A stretch of 64,000 nucleotides of DNA from Incumbomyces delicatus (Eukaryota > Ascomycota > Eurotiomycetes > Chaetothyriales > Trichomeriaceae). The position numbers and the translations under genes are program-made. The stretch lies in NCBI GenBank assembly GCA_017655985.1, contig JACJVS010000006.1, positions 496,001 through 560,000 of the forward strand, in the 5' to 3' direction. Below are positions 11,386 through 22,389 of this stretch, one piece after another (position 1 is the first letter of the stretch; each line of letters opens with the position of its first letter). The notes beneath the pieces were generated by a model. That model did not search any database and was not told the DNA's origin. It worked only from the letters and a program-made list of their open reading frames with translations.

Positions 11386-12251
11386 ATTCTTAACGCTTCT
11401 TAATTCCTAAACGTACGAGCGACTAGCTCGTCGATAAGGCCATCGCTCAGCCGGTAGCGGTAATAATAACTCGCCGCGGTAGCTCGTAGCAGCCGTCGCT
11501 ACTATTACCGTCGCCGTAGCCACTATCGCAACCAGCTTAGTCGCCGCTAACGAAGAAAATCCTAAAGGCGGATTAAGACGATAGTCACCTCGACTTCGAG
11601 TCTAACGTGAACGAGAAGAAACTCGAACGACTCGAGCGCAATAACGCGAGGCGAGCTAAGAAAGAGAGGCGTAAACTTCTACGAGAGAGCGAAGCTACGG
11701 GGATATTAGTAGAAGAGTTATAGGCGCGTCGTACGCAACTTATAAGAGAGCAGTTAGCGAAATAAAATTATAAGAGAGCTATATTCGACGATCTTACTTT
11801 CGAGCTACGAGGATTTCGTCCTCCGGCGCTAGACAAGTTTAATAGCGAAGGAAGTATTAAGGACGTAAAAGTCTTTCTTATTACCGTAGAGCTTAACTTT
11901 AGAATAAGACGAATCTCGAAGATAGATCTATAACGCGTAATTATAGCCGCGAATTAACTATTAAGCGAGGCATAACGATCGTTCTTTAACGATATCTAGA
12001 TTATCGATACTTAAAATAAATTCTAAGCCTTTCTTCGAGACCTTATTAAGGACTCGCTTACCCGCCTCGCGAACGCAACGCGGCGAAATTAATACCTTAA
12101 GTAGCAGTTAAATTAAACGGTAAATTAGTACCTTCTTAAGCTTACGACGATTAAACGCGAGGTTCGCAGCTATTAACTTACGAAGGAATAAGCCGAGATT
12201 TAGAGAATTCTTAACGGCCTTCTTCCGTCTATCCGTAATAAAGTAATAAGC
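11386..12251 (+). pseudogene. E2-fwd gag, 5' part
   Basis: Starts right after the split 5' LTR and matches, inverted, the region 19050-19827 of E2-rev. A plus-strand frame carries LDKFNSEGSIKDVKVF and similar charged helices typical of a gag capsid, with TAA and TAG stops. It ends at ...GTAATAAGC, where E2-rev inserted; the frame resumes at 20135. Confidence 0.75.
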
Positions 12252-12553
12252 TATTAGACTTAGTACCTAGCTAAAGGTATTAGTAGATTAGCTATAATAA
12301 ACAATTAATGAATACTGTGGCTAGCATTTACTATAATAGAGACTTAACGCTTAAGGAGCTTAAGCGGTAAGACTCTCGAGTTCTATTTAAGTATTTCTTG
12401 ATAGCGTATAAGTTATATATAAGTTGTATACTACTTTCGAATTCTTATTACCTTATCCTCTTCTCGGAATACTTGTATATAAGTTGCCTATAAGTTGTAT
12501 ACTACTTATATAACAGTAGAGCCTTATAGCCTTTTCTAGACTTATATATAATA
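12252..12553 (-). repeat. 3' LTR of E2-rev
   Basis: 302 bp, direct repeat of 19828-20129. The adjoining AAGGAGGGGAATAAAT (read on the minus strand, at 12554-12569) is the purine tract expected before a 3' LTR. Confidence 0.9.
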
Positions 12554-12675
12554 ATTTATTCCCCCTCCTTAAGGCCGGGCGTTCTCGTCCGGCGTATTAA
12601 GTGTACGGCGACTGCGTAGAATTCGCTGTACCCCTTATATCTTAGTCGTCGAATAATTAGTTCTAAATTCGTATA

Positions 12676-12757
12676 GGGTAGTAGTATAGCGGTATTATAT
12701 ATAGAACCGATCTAGTTCTATAGTCCTCTTATTCCGGATTCGAATCTCGACTACCTT
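12676..12757 (+). ncRNA. tRNA-like unit in E2-rev, antisense to gag-pol
   Basis: An 82-nt segment opens GGGTAGT and closes ACTACCT, giving an acceptor-like pairing of seven. It has an A-box-like AGTATAGCGGTA near the start and a B-box-like GGATTCGAATC near the end, and is followed within 25 nt by TTTTATTTTTTT, a possible RNA polymerase III stop. The middle forms an 8-bp hairpin with a 7-nt loop, which is longer than an anticodon stem and lacks U33, so this is not a normal tRNA. The same unit occurs in E2-fwd at 34744-34825. It may be a captured tRNA relic. Confidence 0.45.
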
Positions 12758-12954
12758 AATATTATTTTATTTTTTTGCTTACCAGTAAAGCCATAACCTG
12801 TAAGTTGCGTACTATTTTTAGCGATAAAGCTTATAGTAGGGTCGTAAGGTAAGTATCGAGTAAAGGTTTACTATTAGATTCTCGAATTACTTAACTTTTT
12901 ATAGGTTAAGTTCGCCTTTCTTTTTTTTTTTTTTTTTTTTTTTTCTTCTTTTTC

Positions 12955-14253
12955 TATATTCACGTTAGTAATATATACGTACCGTTATCGTCGACGTTAC
13001 GATCGTTCTTCCTATCGCTAACTTTCTAGTAGTAATAGCTCGAGAACTCGTATTTACGAGGGAGCGTAGAATACCTTCGTACGATTAGTATTAACGTTGT
13101 CTACGTTCTCTATAAGTTCGAGTTCTACTGCGTCGGCTACTAGCTAACGGATCCGTTATAGGGTAAATAGAGAGTTAGACCTCTTCGAGGTTCTACGGAC
13201 TAGCTATAGGCGGTAGGCCAGTCGTAAATATCGTCGTTACCGTAGCTCTAGCGGCTATACGTATTTAGCTTATCCTACTAATTATACGAATATAGCTAAC
13301 GCCTTAGTCGCCGAGTACGATCGTGCTCTACGTCGCGTCTAAGTAAGGGGCGATACTAGCTTCTCTAAGGCTCGAACGTAAGTGTTTTACGTTCTTATTA
13401 CCTCTAATATTAACGACTCTTTCAGTAGAAGAATTCGGTATAGGGCTCGAGCCCTTAATCGTGCGCTTCGCCTCGGTGCTCGACGAGCTTCGGTAGTAGT
13501 GTCTCTAGAGCTCTAGGCGACTCGTAATCGCCAGAAGATAGACGCTATAAACAATAGCTAGATCCTCTTCTACTAGCTAGAGAAGGCTTCTTAATCTCTA
13601 GACCTCTCCTCTAGCGACGAGTCCGAAGGCTTAGACGATATTATTATCGAGAACATTAAACTAGAGTTATCTATTAATAGAAACGATATAACTAGATATA
13701 AGTAATTACTTCTTATTTATCGACGTTCTCTAAATATATTATAGATTCTACCCCTCCCTTAAATAGTCTTCTAGGTAGTACGGGTTCCTCTTCTACCTTC
13801 TCGCTTACCTACGAGGGTAGTAGTCCCGTACTACCTCTCTTCCCTCTTAGGCCGTCCTCCTCCTCTTCTCTCTCTTCTTCTCTCTTCTCTCCTTCCGTCC
13901 TCTCCTTCTCGTCGCTAGCCGTCCTCCGTGTCGTTAGGAGCAGCAACGTCGGGCGGCCTAGACGAAGGGAGTTACTGTCTATTAGCGAGAATACCGAACT
14001 AGAGTAATAGAGTGCGGAGGATAATGAACTAGAGGAGTCTATAGGTCGGTATATTACGCCTAATCGAGAGATAACTACTACGCTCGAGACAGTAGAGTTA
14101 AGCTCTCTCGATTAGCCTATTATATCGACCTACGAGGCTTTAGATTACCTAGCGGTAGGCTAGTATTATAGACGGCGACGACGTAGTAGCCGAGGTGGCC
14201 GTAGTAGGCGTAATAGTCGTAGGAGTCGTAGTAGACGACGAGCTCGGAGTTAA
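12955..14253 (+). pseudogene. Antisense accessory gene of E2-rev
   Basis: Runs opposite to gag-pol, between the 3' LTR and the chromodomain end of pol. Exon 1 reads to 13676 and includes NYTNIANALVAEYDRAL and SSSDESEGLDDIIIEN. A 68-nt intron follows (13677-13744; donor GT altered to AT, acceptor TATAG). Exon 2 (13745-14253) is Ser-rich and ends in YYRRRRRSSRGGRSRRN and further Arg before TAA. Stops inside the frame are TAA or TAG, as RIP would make from CAA, CAG or TGG. The inverted copy at 32787-34060 keeps the same frame, the same intron position (with an intact GTAAGG donor) and the same basic tail. The start codon is not identified; the frame is open up to about 12955. I recognise no family. 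The basic tail could bind nucleic acid or act in nuclear import (inference). Confidence 0.6.
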
Positions 14254-14299
14254 GCTCTTTTCTTTATTCTTTCTTTTATAATAATTAAATGTATTTTAT

Positions 14300-17200
14300 T
14301 TATTCTAAATCGATTATCTATTTTATACTTATTCTAATTTTAGTAACGTATTTTTCTTTCGCGCTATATCTATTTACGATTCTTTCTAACCACCTTATTT
14401 CTCTCTTAAAACTACTAGTTTTCGTAGCTTATCTATTAGCTATAAAATTGTATACTACTTATCTACTATTTAATATCTACTTTTATATCCTCTTCTTTCT
14501 TTATTTAAACTATCTAATAGCGTCTTTTACGTAAGCTAGATTTTACCTTAGTTCCTATATATCTTCGACTTCGCTAAAACCTTTTTATCTAATAAGCTAT
14601 TTCTTGCGACTGCCTTTTCCCCTAATATCTAGAATACGCTCGACTTCCTATTCCGCGTCGCCTTATATATCTATAGGCTCCGAGAGAGTTACGCTCGGGC
14701 GTTATCTATATACCTCGAGTAACGAAACGTAGAATATAGAGTATAGTAGTCCGTACTTTAGAGGTAATTTTAGACGATAAGCGTTTTCGCTAATCTTTTT
14801 AGTAATCTAAAATAGCTCGATAAGCTTATCCGCGAGCTTTTAATTCACCCTTTTTAGATAAATATATCTTAATAACAGTATTATATAGTCGCTTAACTTA
14901 AAGCTTTACCTTTTTCTATACTTATCGTACTATTTACGAACGGCGTCCTTTACCTCGCGCTAATAAGCTTATACCCTCTCTTATACCGAGTCGAGCGTCT
15001 CTACTTTTACGATAGCGCTATTATTCTCCGACTCGGAGGCCTTACTGCTAATAACTCTCCTTATCTAGGGCCGAAAGGTTAGAACTAATTCGAAGAGGCT
15101 ATACTTCGTAGTTTCGCTCGAAGCGTTGTTAATCGCGAATTCGACGCTACCGAGTAGGCTTACCTAATTATTCTGCTCGTAGTTTAGATAGTAGCGAAGA
15201 TAGTATTCGAGCGTCTAATTTATTCTTTCTATCTACTTATCCGTTTACGAATAGTATACCGTTAATAGCTTCCGGCGCACTACTAGATAGTAGTAGAAGA
15301 TAGCTTAGTAGCTAGAAGTAAAGACGCTCCCTCTATCGCTTACGATAGATCTAGGAATTCCGAATTTTAAGAAGATCTCGTTATATAGAAGATCCTCTAA
15401 TTATTCTAAGATAGTAGTATTCTAGTACGAGAGAAAACGTACTATCTTCGAATACCGGTTTATTACTATAAGAATGGCATTATAGACGTTCCCTTATCGT
15501 CTTAACGAAGAGAGCTTAATAATAAAGTCTATTATAATGTCTTACTATAGTTCTTAAGACTGCGAAAGAGCCTAGAGTAGCTCGTATAGCTTATATCGCG
15601 GTGCTTTTATTCTTTAGTATATATTATAAGTTGCGATATAATTTCTGATCTAGTTTATAATACTAGGCTACTAGTAGTATCTAGAGATGACCTTAAGGGT
15701 CTTCTCTTAGCCGAAATACCCCTCTTACTAGAGGTCGTTATAATTTACTCTTATAATCTCGGCGCGGACCGTAGAGTCCTTTAGAATATATACAGCCCTA
15801 TTCCGTCTTACTAACCCTTTAGTATTAATAAATCACTTACTCTTTATAGCGATAGTAGAAACGTTCTTCTTCTAGTACTAGTTCTATCTCTTCGTTTATA
15901 CGAAGAGATTTTAGAACTGTAGATCTCGAATTTAGCGTTCTAGATTCTTAATTTTAAATAATGCCTTTTATATTTATCTCGGAGTGCTAGCGCGCTTAGC
16001 GAGCTTCGTCTCTATTATCTAAGATATCGACCTTAGCGGCGTAGTCTCTAGAAGGACCTTTTTAATAGGATTTATAATAGTGTTCTATTCGCTTTCTTTC
16101 GAATAAGAATATCTTATTCTAGTTGCTCGTCTAAGAGTAGTAATTAGAACTAAAGACGCTTCGAGTAGCCTCTTATTATATAAATTTCGTACTATTTACG
16201 TGCTATTTTTAGCCTCGTCGACTATAGTTTAGCTACGTACTACTACGAGCTCTATTAGTCGATTATTTAATTCTTTTAGTTCGGCTTTATAGTTAGATCG
16301 TCTTAATAATCTATTAGTAGGGTTTTCTTTTCCCTTTCGCTATTCGATTTTAAAGTTATATGCGAATAGCTACTCGGTCTAACGAGTCTAGCGATTACGT
16401 ACTAGAGTCTTTATATTTATAAACCTCGTTAAGGCTTAATAATTCGTAATAATCGTAGTAGACGACGTCGGTACTTTAAGATAGTATCGCTATTCCTTAT
16501 AGACCGCTACGATCGTAAGTATCTCTTAATCTCTCGTTATATAACTGCGTTCTATAAAGATTATTTTCTTTAATATAAATGCTACTAATTTCTATAGCGT
16601 TCGCTTAGAATCGCCTAATTGCTTATATAGTTAGAACAGTATCGCTACTATTTCTTTATCTAATACGTTCGTCTCTACTCGGTAGGGTTTTTCGAAGTCG
16701 AAGTATACTAGGAATAGCGCTAATAAGAAGGTATTCTTTAGATACTAAAATACTGCTTCGGCGCTATCTAGCTATTAAAGCTCCCTCTTCTTCTTACTCG
16801 CCTATATTCCCTTAAGTAAATCGGTAATAGAGGCTATAACCGTAGAGTATCTCTTAATAAAGCCGCGGTAGAAATTAATAAATCTAAGAAATACTTAGAT
16901 ATCTCGATAGAATTTAGATCTAGGCTATTCTCGGATCGCCGTTATCCTATTTTCGTCTATTCGAACGCCGTAAACTTCTACTCTATAGTCTAGAAAATCT
17001 ACTTTCTAGATATAGAACTCGTATTTAGATAGCTTAGTAAAGAGGCTATTTTCTCTAAGACGGTCTAAGACCTATCGTATATAGGTAATATAGTCCTCGT
17101 AGCTACTGCTGTAAATAAGAATATCGTCTATATAGGCTATATAGAAGTCGTCGAGAAGGCTCCTTAGAGACTCGTTAATATAGACTTAGAAAGTTATCGA

Positions 17201-19800
17201 AGCGTTAGTAAGCCTAAAGAGCATAACGAGATACTCGAACTAGCCGTACCGCGTTCGAAACGCTGTCTTCTAGCGGTCTTACTTCGCGATTTTAATGCGA
17301 TAGTAGGCGTCTCTAAGATCTAGCTTAGTAAAGTATTTTGCTTCGCTAAGTCGATCGAGAATTTCAGTAATAAGGGGTAGCGAATAACGGTTTTTAATCG
17401 TCGCTTTATTCAGCTCGCGATAGTTAACGTAGAGGCGTAATATTCTATTCTTCTTAGAAACGAATAGGATAGAAGCTCTCGTCGAGGATTTACTAGATTA
17501 AATTTACTCTTTAAGCAGTGCCTCGTCTAGATAGGCTCGAAGGACCTCTAATTTCTTCTTACTAAGAGGGTAGATTAGCCCGAAGGGCGAAGTTATTCCT
17601 AGATAAAGTAGAATAGAGTACTCTACTTTCGTTTTTACGAGGAACTATAAGCTGTTCGGCTCGGAAAAAACGTTACTCTATTATAGATACTCCTTCGGAA
17701 GTTATATAGCGAGATCTATATCTATAAGTTATATACTACTTAGGCCTAATTTACTCGCTCGTCTCCTTTACTTTCTATTTAGCCGAAGGTAGACCACTTT
17801 TCGTTTAGTATCTAGGCTCGGTTTATAATATATTAAGTATATAGAATCCTTTTTAAGCTTTAGCTTATTTAGCTTAATTCGGTAAATTAAGAAGTTCTTC
17901 TAGCGTTTCTCGTCCGTAGATCGTACGTCGGAATAGCTAGTATTCGAGTTAATAAAGTAAGACTCGCCCTTACTAGCCTAATCTCTAATAGTATTAAGTT
18001 CTCTCTCGTCTCTGCTAAAGACGGCATTATGATCGCCCTTATTAGCTTAGTTCGTAATAGAATTAATCTCGCTCTCGTCTATTTCGAAGATGTAATTATG
18101 ATCGCCCTTATTAGCTTCGAGCGTAATAGTATTAATCTTAGTATTATCTCGAGTCCTTACCCGCTAAGTTCCGCTGGCCTAATCTATTAGTGGATTAGCT
18201 TTCTTTAACTATTGTATCTCTAGGATAACGTCGTAATATTTTAGCTTCGTCGCGATTAGATTAGTCTTAGTCGCTAAAGCTCGTTCTCGGAAATTCTATA
18301 GGCGAATATCGCACTGTACGTAGCTATATATAGAAATCTAATATCCGTCTACGGCTCTTATCTAAACGTTTAGCGACTAGGACTTAAACCCTGCTCTAAG
18401 CAGCGTAAATTATAATACGAAGTCGCTCTAGACCCCTAAATCGAGAAGGGCCTTAACGGGGAACCTCCTTCTCTCCTTAACGATCTCTATATTTAGGACG
18501 ATATACTTCTGTCCTCGTACAACGTTCTAGAGCCTCGTAATACCTAATGCTACCGTCGCCGAAATAGTATTAGGCCCTATTTTGCTTAGGCGTCTTTATT
18601 AACTGAGAAGCGATAATTCGAAGCGTAGTAGCCCTTCTTATAGCAGTTAAAGCACTTAACTTTACTGAGGTCTCGGGACTTATAGCTGAACGTCGCCGTT
18701 CTCGTAGTCTTCTTTATAGGGCGCCCTTGGGAGTGCTCTTCTTTCTGCGTAGTAGACGACCGCGTTATGGTTTACTTCGGCCCTTTAGAGGGCCGCGAGC
18801 TCGTCTTTCTTAATGTCGACGTCTAGGTCGCTAAGCCTCCTTTTTTATTTTTCGTCTCCCTCTCCCTTTAAGCTAGGCGTCTTTCCGCCCTCTTTACCGC
18901 CTCTATAAGCTTAGCCTTATCTTCTCTATATTCCGAGGGTTCGCTTATTACTTTATTACGGATAAACGGAAGGAGGCCGTTAAGGATCCTCTATATCTCG
19001 GCTTACTCCTCCGTAAGCTAATAGCTACGGATCTCGCGTTCGATCGCCGTAAGTTCGAGGAGGTACTAATTTACCGTCTAGTTTAACTATTGCTTAAGGT
19101 ATTAGTTTCGTCGCGTCGTATCTACGAGGCGGGTAAGCGAGTCCTTAACGAGGTCTCGAAGAAAGGCCTAGAACTTATTTTATATATCGATAATCTAAAT
19201 ATCGTTAAAGAAAGATCGTTAGGCCTCGCTCGATAACTAATTAGCAGCTATAATTACGCGTTGCGAGTCTGTCTTGGAGATTCGTTTTATTCTGAAGTTA
19301 AGCTCTACGGTAATAAGAAAAGCTTCTACGTCCTTAATACTTCCTTCGCTATCGAACTTATCTAGCGCCGAGGGACGAAATCCCCGTAGCCCGAAAGTAA
19401 GGTCGTCGAACGCAGCCCTCTTATAGTTCTGCTTAGCTAGCTGTTCTCTTATAAGTTGCGTACGACGCGTCTATAATACTTCTATCGATATCCTCGTGAC
19501 TTTACTTTTCCGTAGAAGTTTACGCCTCTCTTTCTTAGCCCGTCGCGTATTATTGCGTTCGAGCCGTTTAAGTTCCTCCTCGTCTATATCGAACTCGGAG
19601 TCGGGGTAGCTATCGTTGTAATTCGCCTCTAGAGTTTTTTCCGTCGGCGGCAGCTGTGCTAGTACCGGCGAAGCCGCTGGTTAAGGTTGTAGCTACGGCG
19701 GTAATAGTGGTAGCGACGGCTACTACGAGCTACCGCGACGAGTTATTATCGTATTTACTGGCTGTGCGATGGCCTTATCGGCGAGCTAGTCGCCCGTATA
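14300..19800 (-). pseudogene. E2-rev gag-pol remnant
   Basis: Read on the minus strand: gag from about 19800 with a CCHC knuckle at about 18620-18665 (KCFNCYKKGYYASNYR, with two positions changed by RIP), protease region, reverse transcriptase at about 17600-16950 (VNYRELNKATIKN-like, then LRDAYYRIRI), RNase H near 16700-16450, integrase about 15900-15000, and a chromodomain at about 14690-14540 (VERILDI and the residues around it). Stops are abundant, almost all TAA or TAG. The end of pol converges on the antisense gene whose stop is at 14251-14253. Confidence 0.8.
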
Positions 19801-19827
19801 TTTAGAAATTACTAAAGCGTTAAGAAT

Positions 19828-20129
19828 TATTAGACTTAGTACCTAGCTAAAGGTATTAGCAGATTAGCTATAATAAACAATTAATGGATACTGTAGCTAG
19901 TATTTACTATAATAGAGACTTAACGCTTAAGGAGCTTAAGCGGTGAGACTTTCGAGTTCTATTTAAGTATTTCTCGATAGCGTGTAAGTCATATACAAGT
20001 TGTATACTACTTTCGGGTTCCTATTACCTTATCCTCTTCTCGGAATACTTGTATACAAGTTATCTATAAGTTGCATACTACTTATATAACAGTAGAGCCT
20101 TACAGCCTTTTTTAGACTTGTGTACAATA
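19828..20129 (-). repeat. 5' LTR of E2-rev
   Basis: 302 bp, direct repeat of 12252-12553; on the minus strand it opens TATTGTACACAAGTC. The right-hand TAAGC duplication follows at 20130-20134. Confidence 0.9.
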
Positions 20130-20134
20130 TAAGC

Positions 20135-21479
20135 GAGCTCTCGAAATACAGAAGCGATAAAGCTAAGCTTATAGAGGCAGTAAAGAGGCAGAAAGACGCA
20201 TCGTATAAGGGGAAAGAAAGACGAAAAATAAGAAAGAAGGCTCGACGGCCTAGATATTAGCATTAAGAAAGACGAGTTCGCGGCTATTTAGAGGGCTAGA
20301 GTAAGCTATAACGCGATCGTCTACTATATAAAAAGAAGAGCACTCCTAAGGACGCCCTATAAAGAAGACTACGAGGACGACAACGTTCAGCTATAAGTCC
20401 CGAGACCTTAGTAAAGTTAAGTGCTTTAACTACTATAGGAAGGGCTACTATACTTCGAATTATCGCTTCTTAGCTAATAAAGACGCCTAAATAAAATAGG
20501 GCCTAATACCATTTCGACGACGGTAGTATTAGGTATTACGAGGCTCTAGAACGTTATACGAGGATAGAAGTATATTATCTTAGATACGAAGATCGTTAAG
20601 AAGGAAAGAAGGTTCTTCGTAAAGGCCCTTCTCGATTTAAAGGCCTAAGGCGACTTCGTATTATAATTTACGCTGCTTAGAGTAGGTTTTAAGCCTTAGT
20701 CGTTAAACGTTTAAACGAGCGTCGTAGACGAATATTAAGTCTCTATATATAATTATATACAGTGCGATATCCGCCTATAGAATTCCTAGAAACGAGCATT
20801 AGCGATCGAGACTAATCTAATCGCGACGGAGTTAAAGTATTACGATATTATCTTAGGGATACAATGGTTAAAGAAAGCTAACCCGCTAGTGAACTAGGCT
20901 AGCGAAACTTAGCGAGTAAGGGCTCGAGATAATACTAAGATTAATACTACTACGCTCGAAGCTAGTAAGGGCGATTATAATTATATCTTCGAAATAGACG
21001 AGAGCGAGATTAATTCTATTACGGACCGAGCTAGTAAGGGCGATTATAATGCCGTCTTTAGAAGAGACGAGAGAGAACTTAATATTACTAGAGATTAGAC
21101 TAGTAAGAGCGAGTCTTACTTCGTTAACGTAAACTCTAGCTATTCCGTCGTATAAGTTGCTAGCGAGGGACGCTAGAGCTTCTTAATTTACCGAATCGAA
21201 TTAAACGAATTAAAACTTAAAAATAATCTCGTCTACCTACTGTATTATAAACTAAGCTTAGATATCGAGTAAAAGGCGATCTACCTCCGACTAAATAGAA
21301 AGTAAAGGCGAAGAGCGAGTAAATTAGGTCTAAGTAGCATATAAGTTACAGGTATAGCCCTCGCTATTTAACTTTCGAAGGAGTATCTATAATAAAGTAA
21401 CGTTTTTTTAGAGCCGAATAGCTTATAGTTTCTCGTAGAGACGAAAGTAGAGTACTCTATTTTACTCTATCTAGAAATA
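20135..21479 (+). pseudogene. E2-fwd gag 3' part, CCHC knuckle and start of pol
   Basis: Continues the gag frame broken at 12251. At 20417-20460 a knuckle reads KCFNYYRKGYYTSNYR, equivalent to CX2CX4HX4C after two RIP-type changes. Downstream, charged frames with TAA and TAG stops correspond to the protease region. The segment ends at 21479, where E3 inserted; pol resumes at 29434. Confidence 0.75.
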
Positions 21480-21663
21480 TATTAGGACCGATACTGACTA
21501 GTAGCTAGAGATAGAAGCTAGTACGAAGAGTAGGCTATTATTATGTATTTCGCATTAGTTTAACTACTGTTATAATATCGATTTAACACTTAAAGAGCTT
21601 AAGTATTAAGAATACGGTACGAGCTCTTCTAGTATGCGTAGCGCAGTCTTAGTATTTATAATA
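21480..21663 (-). repeat. 3' LTR of E3
   Basis: 184 bp, direct repeat of 29245-29428, sharing the words CGAAGAGTAG and AAAGAGCTTAAGTATTAAG. Confidence 0.9.
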
Positions 21664-22389
21664 TTTTACTCTCTCTCTTAAAAGATAAGTCGATCGCGAC
21701 TTATAGTAAGATAGTACTTAACGCAGTATTAAAGTATGCGCTATACCGTATATACTATAATTCTATATAAGCAACTACAGTTTTTCTATTAAATAATTTT
21801 CGAGTATACGTCGAGTATATCCTTCGACTTCGTATCGTATAGATAGCTACTTATAGTTAGTTATATTCGTAATTTCGAATCTATAAAATTTATTAGCTAT
21901 AGTTTTAACCTCTTTTAGATATCGCTATCGCTACTCGTCGATAGCGAGATATATATTATAGGCCGTAGCTATATATATATTAGTAATATAAGTCTTATTA
22001 CTATTACGCTACGCTATAAGCGTATTCTACTAATATACGTATCGTATATTATAAAAAGTAGTATATACTCGTTTTTTACTTTTACTTTACTTTCGTTATT
22101 ATTGTTTACGTTACTATTATTATTATTACTACGTACTGCTTATCGTAGGCCGAGCTATAGCGCGCGTATTACTCTTATACTTCTCGTCGTCTACTATTCT
22201 TCTATTTTATTTTCTTCTAAGTTCTTATTTCTTATACACTATCTTTATCTTTACTATTATTAGATTATTTAGTAATAGCAGTAATAATATATATAGATAT
22301 ATCGACGAGTAGTATTATCGTATAATATACTGCGTATTAGAGTATTCGCTAACTATATTATAGCTAACGCTCTAGTAATTTCTATCGTC

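Larger units (their letters stand above)
12252..20129 (-). mobile_element. E2-rev: second copy of the E2 chromovirus, inverted, inside E2-fwd gag
   Basis: 7878 bp with 302-bp LTRs at 12252-12553 (3') and 19828-20129 (5'), flanked by the exact 5-bp duplication TAAGC (12247-12251 and 20130-20134). Gag-pol reads on the minus strand. The sequence either side of the insertion joins into continuous gag that matches E2-rev's own gag, so an E2 copy jumped into another E2 copy. Both are RIP-eroded to a similar degree. Confidence 0.9.
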
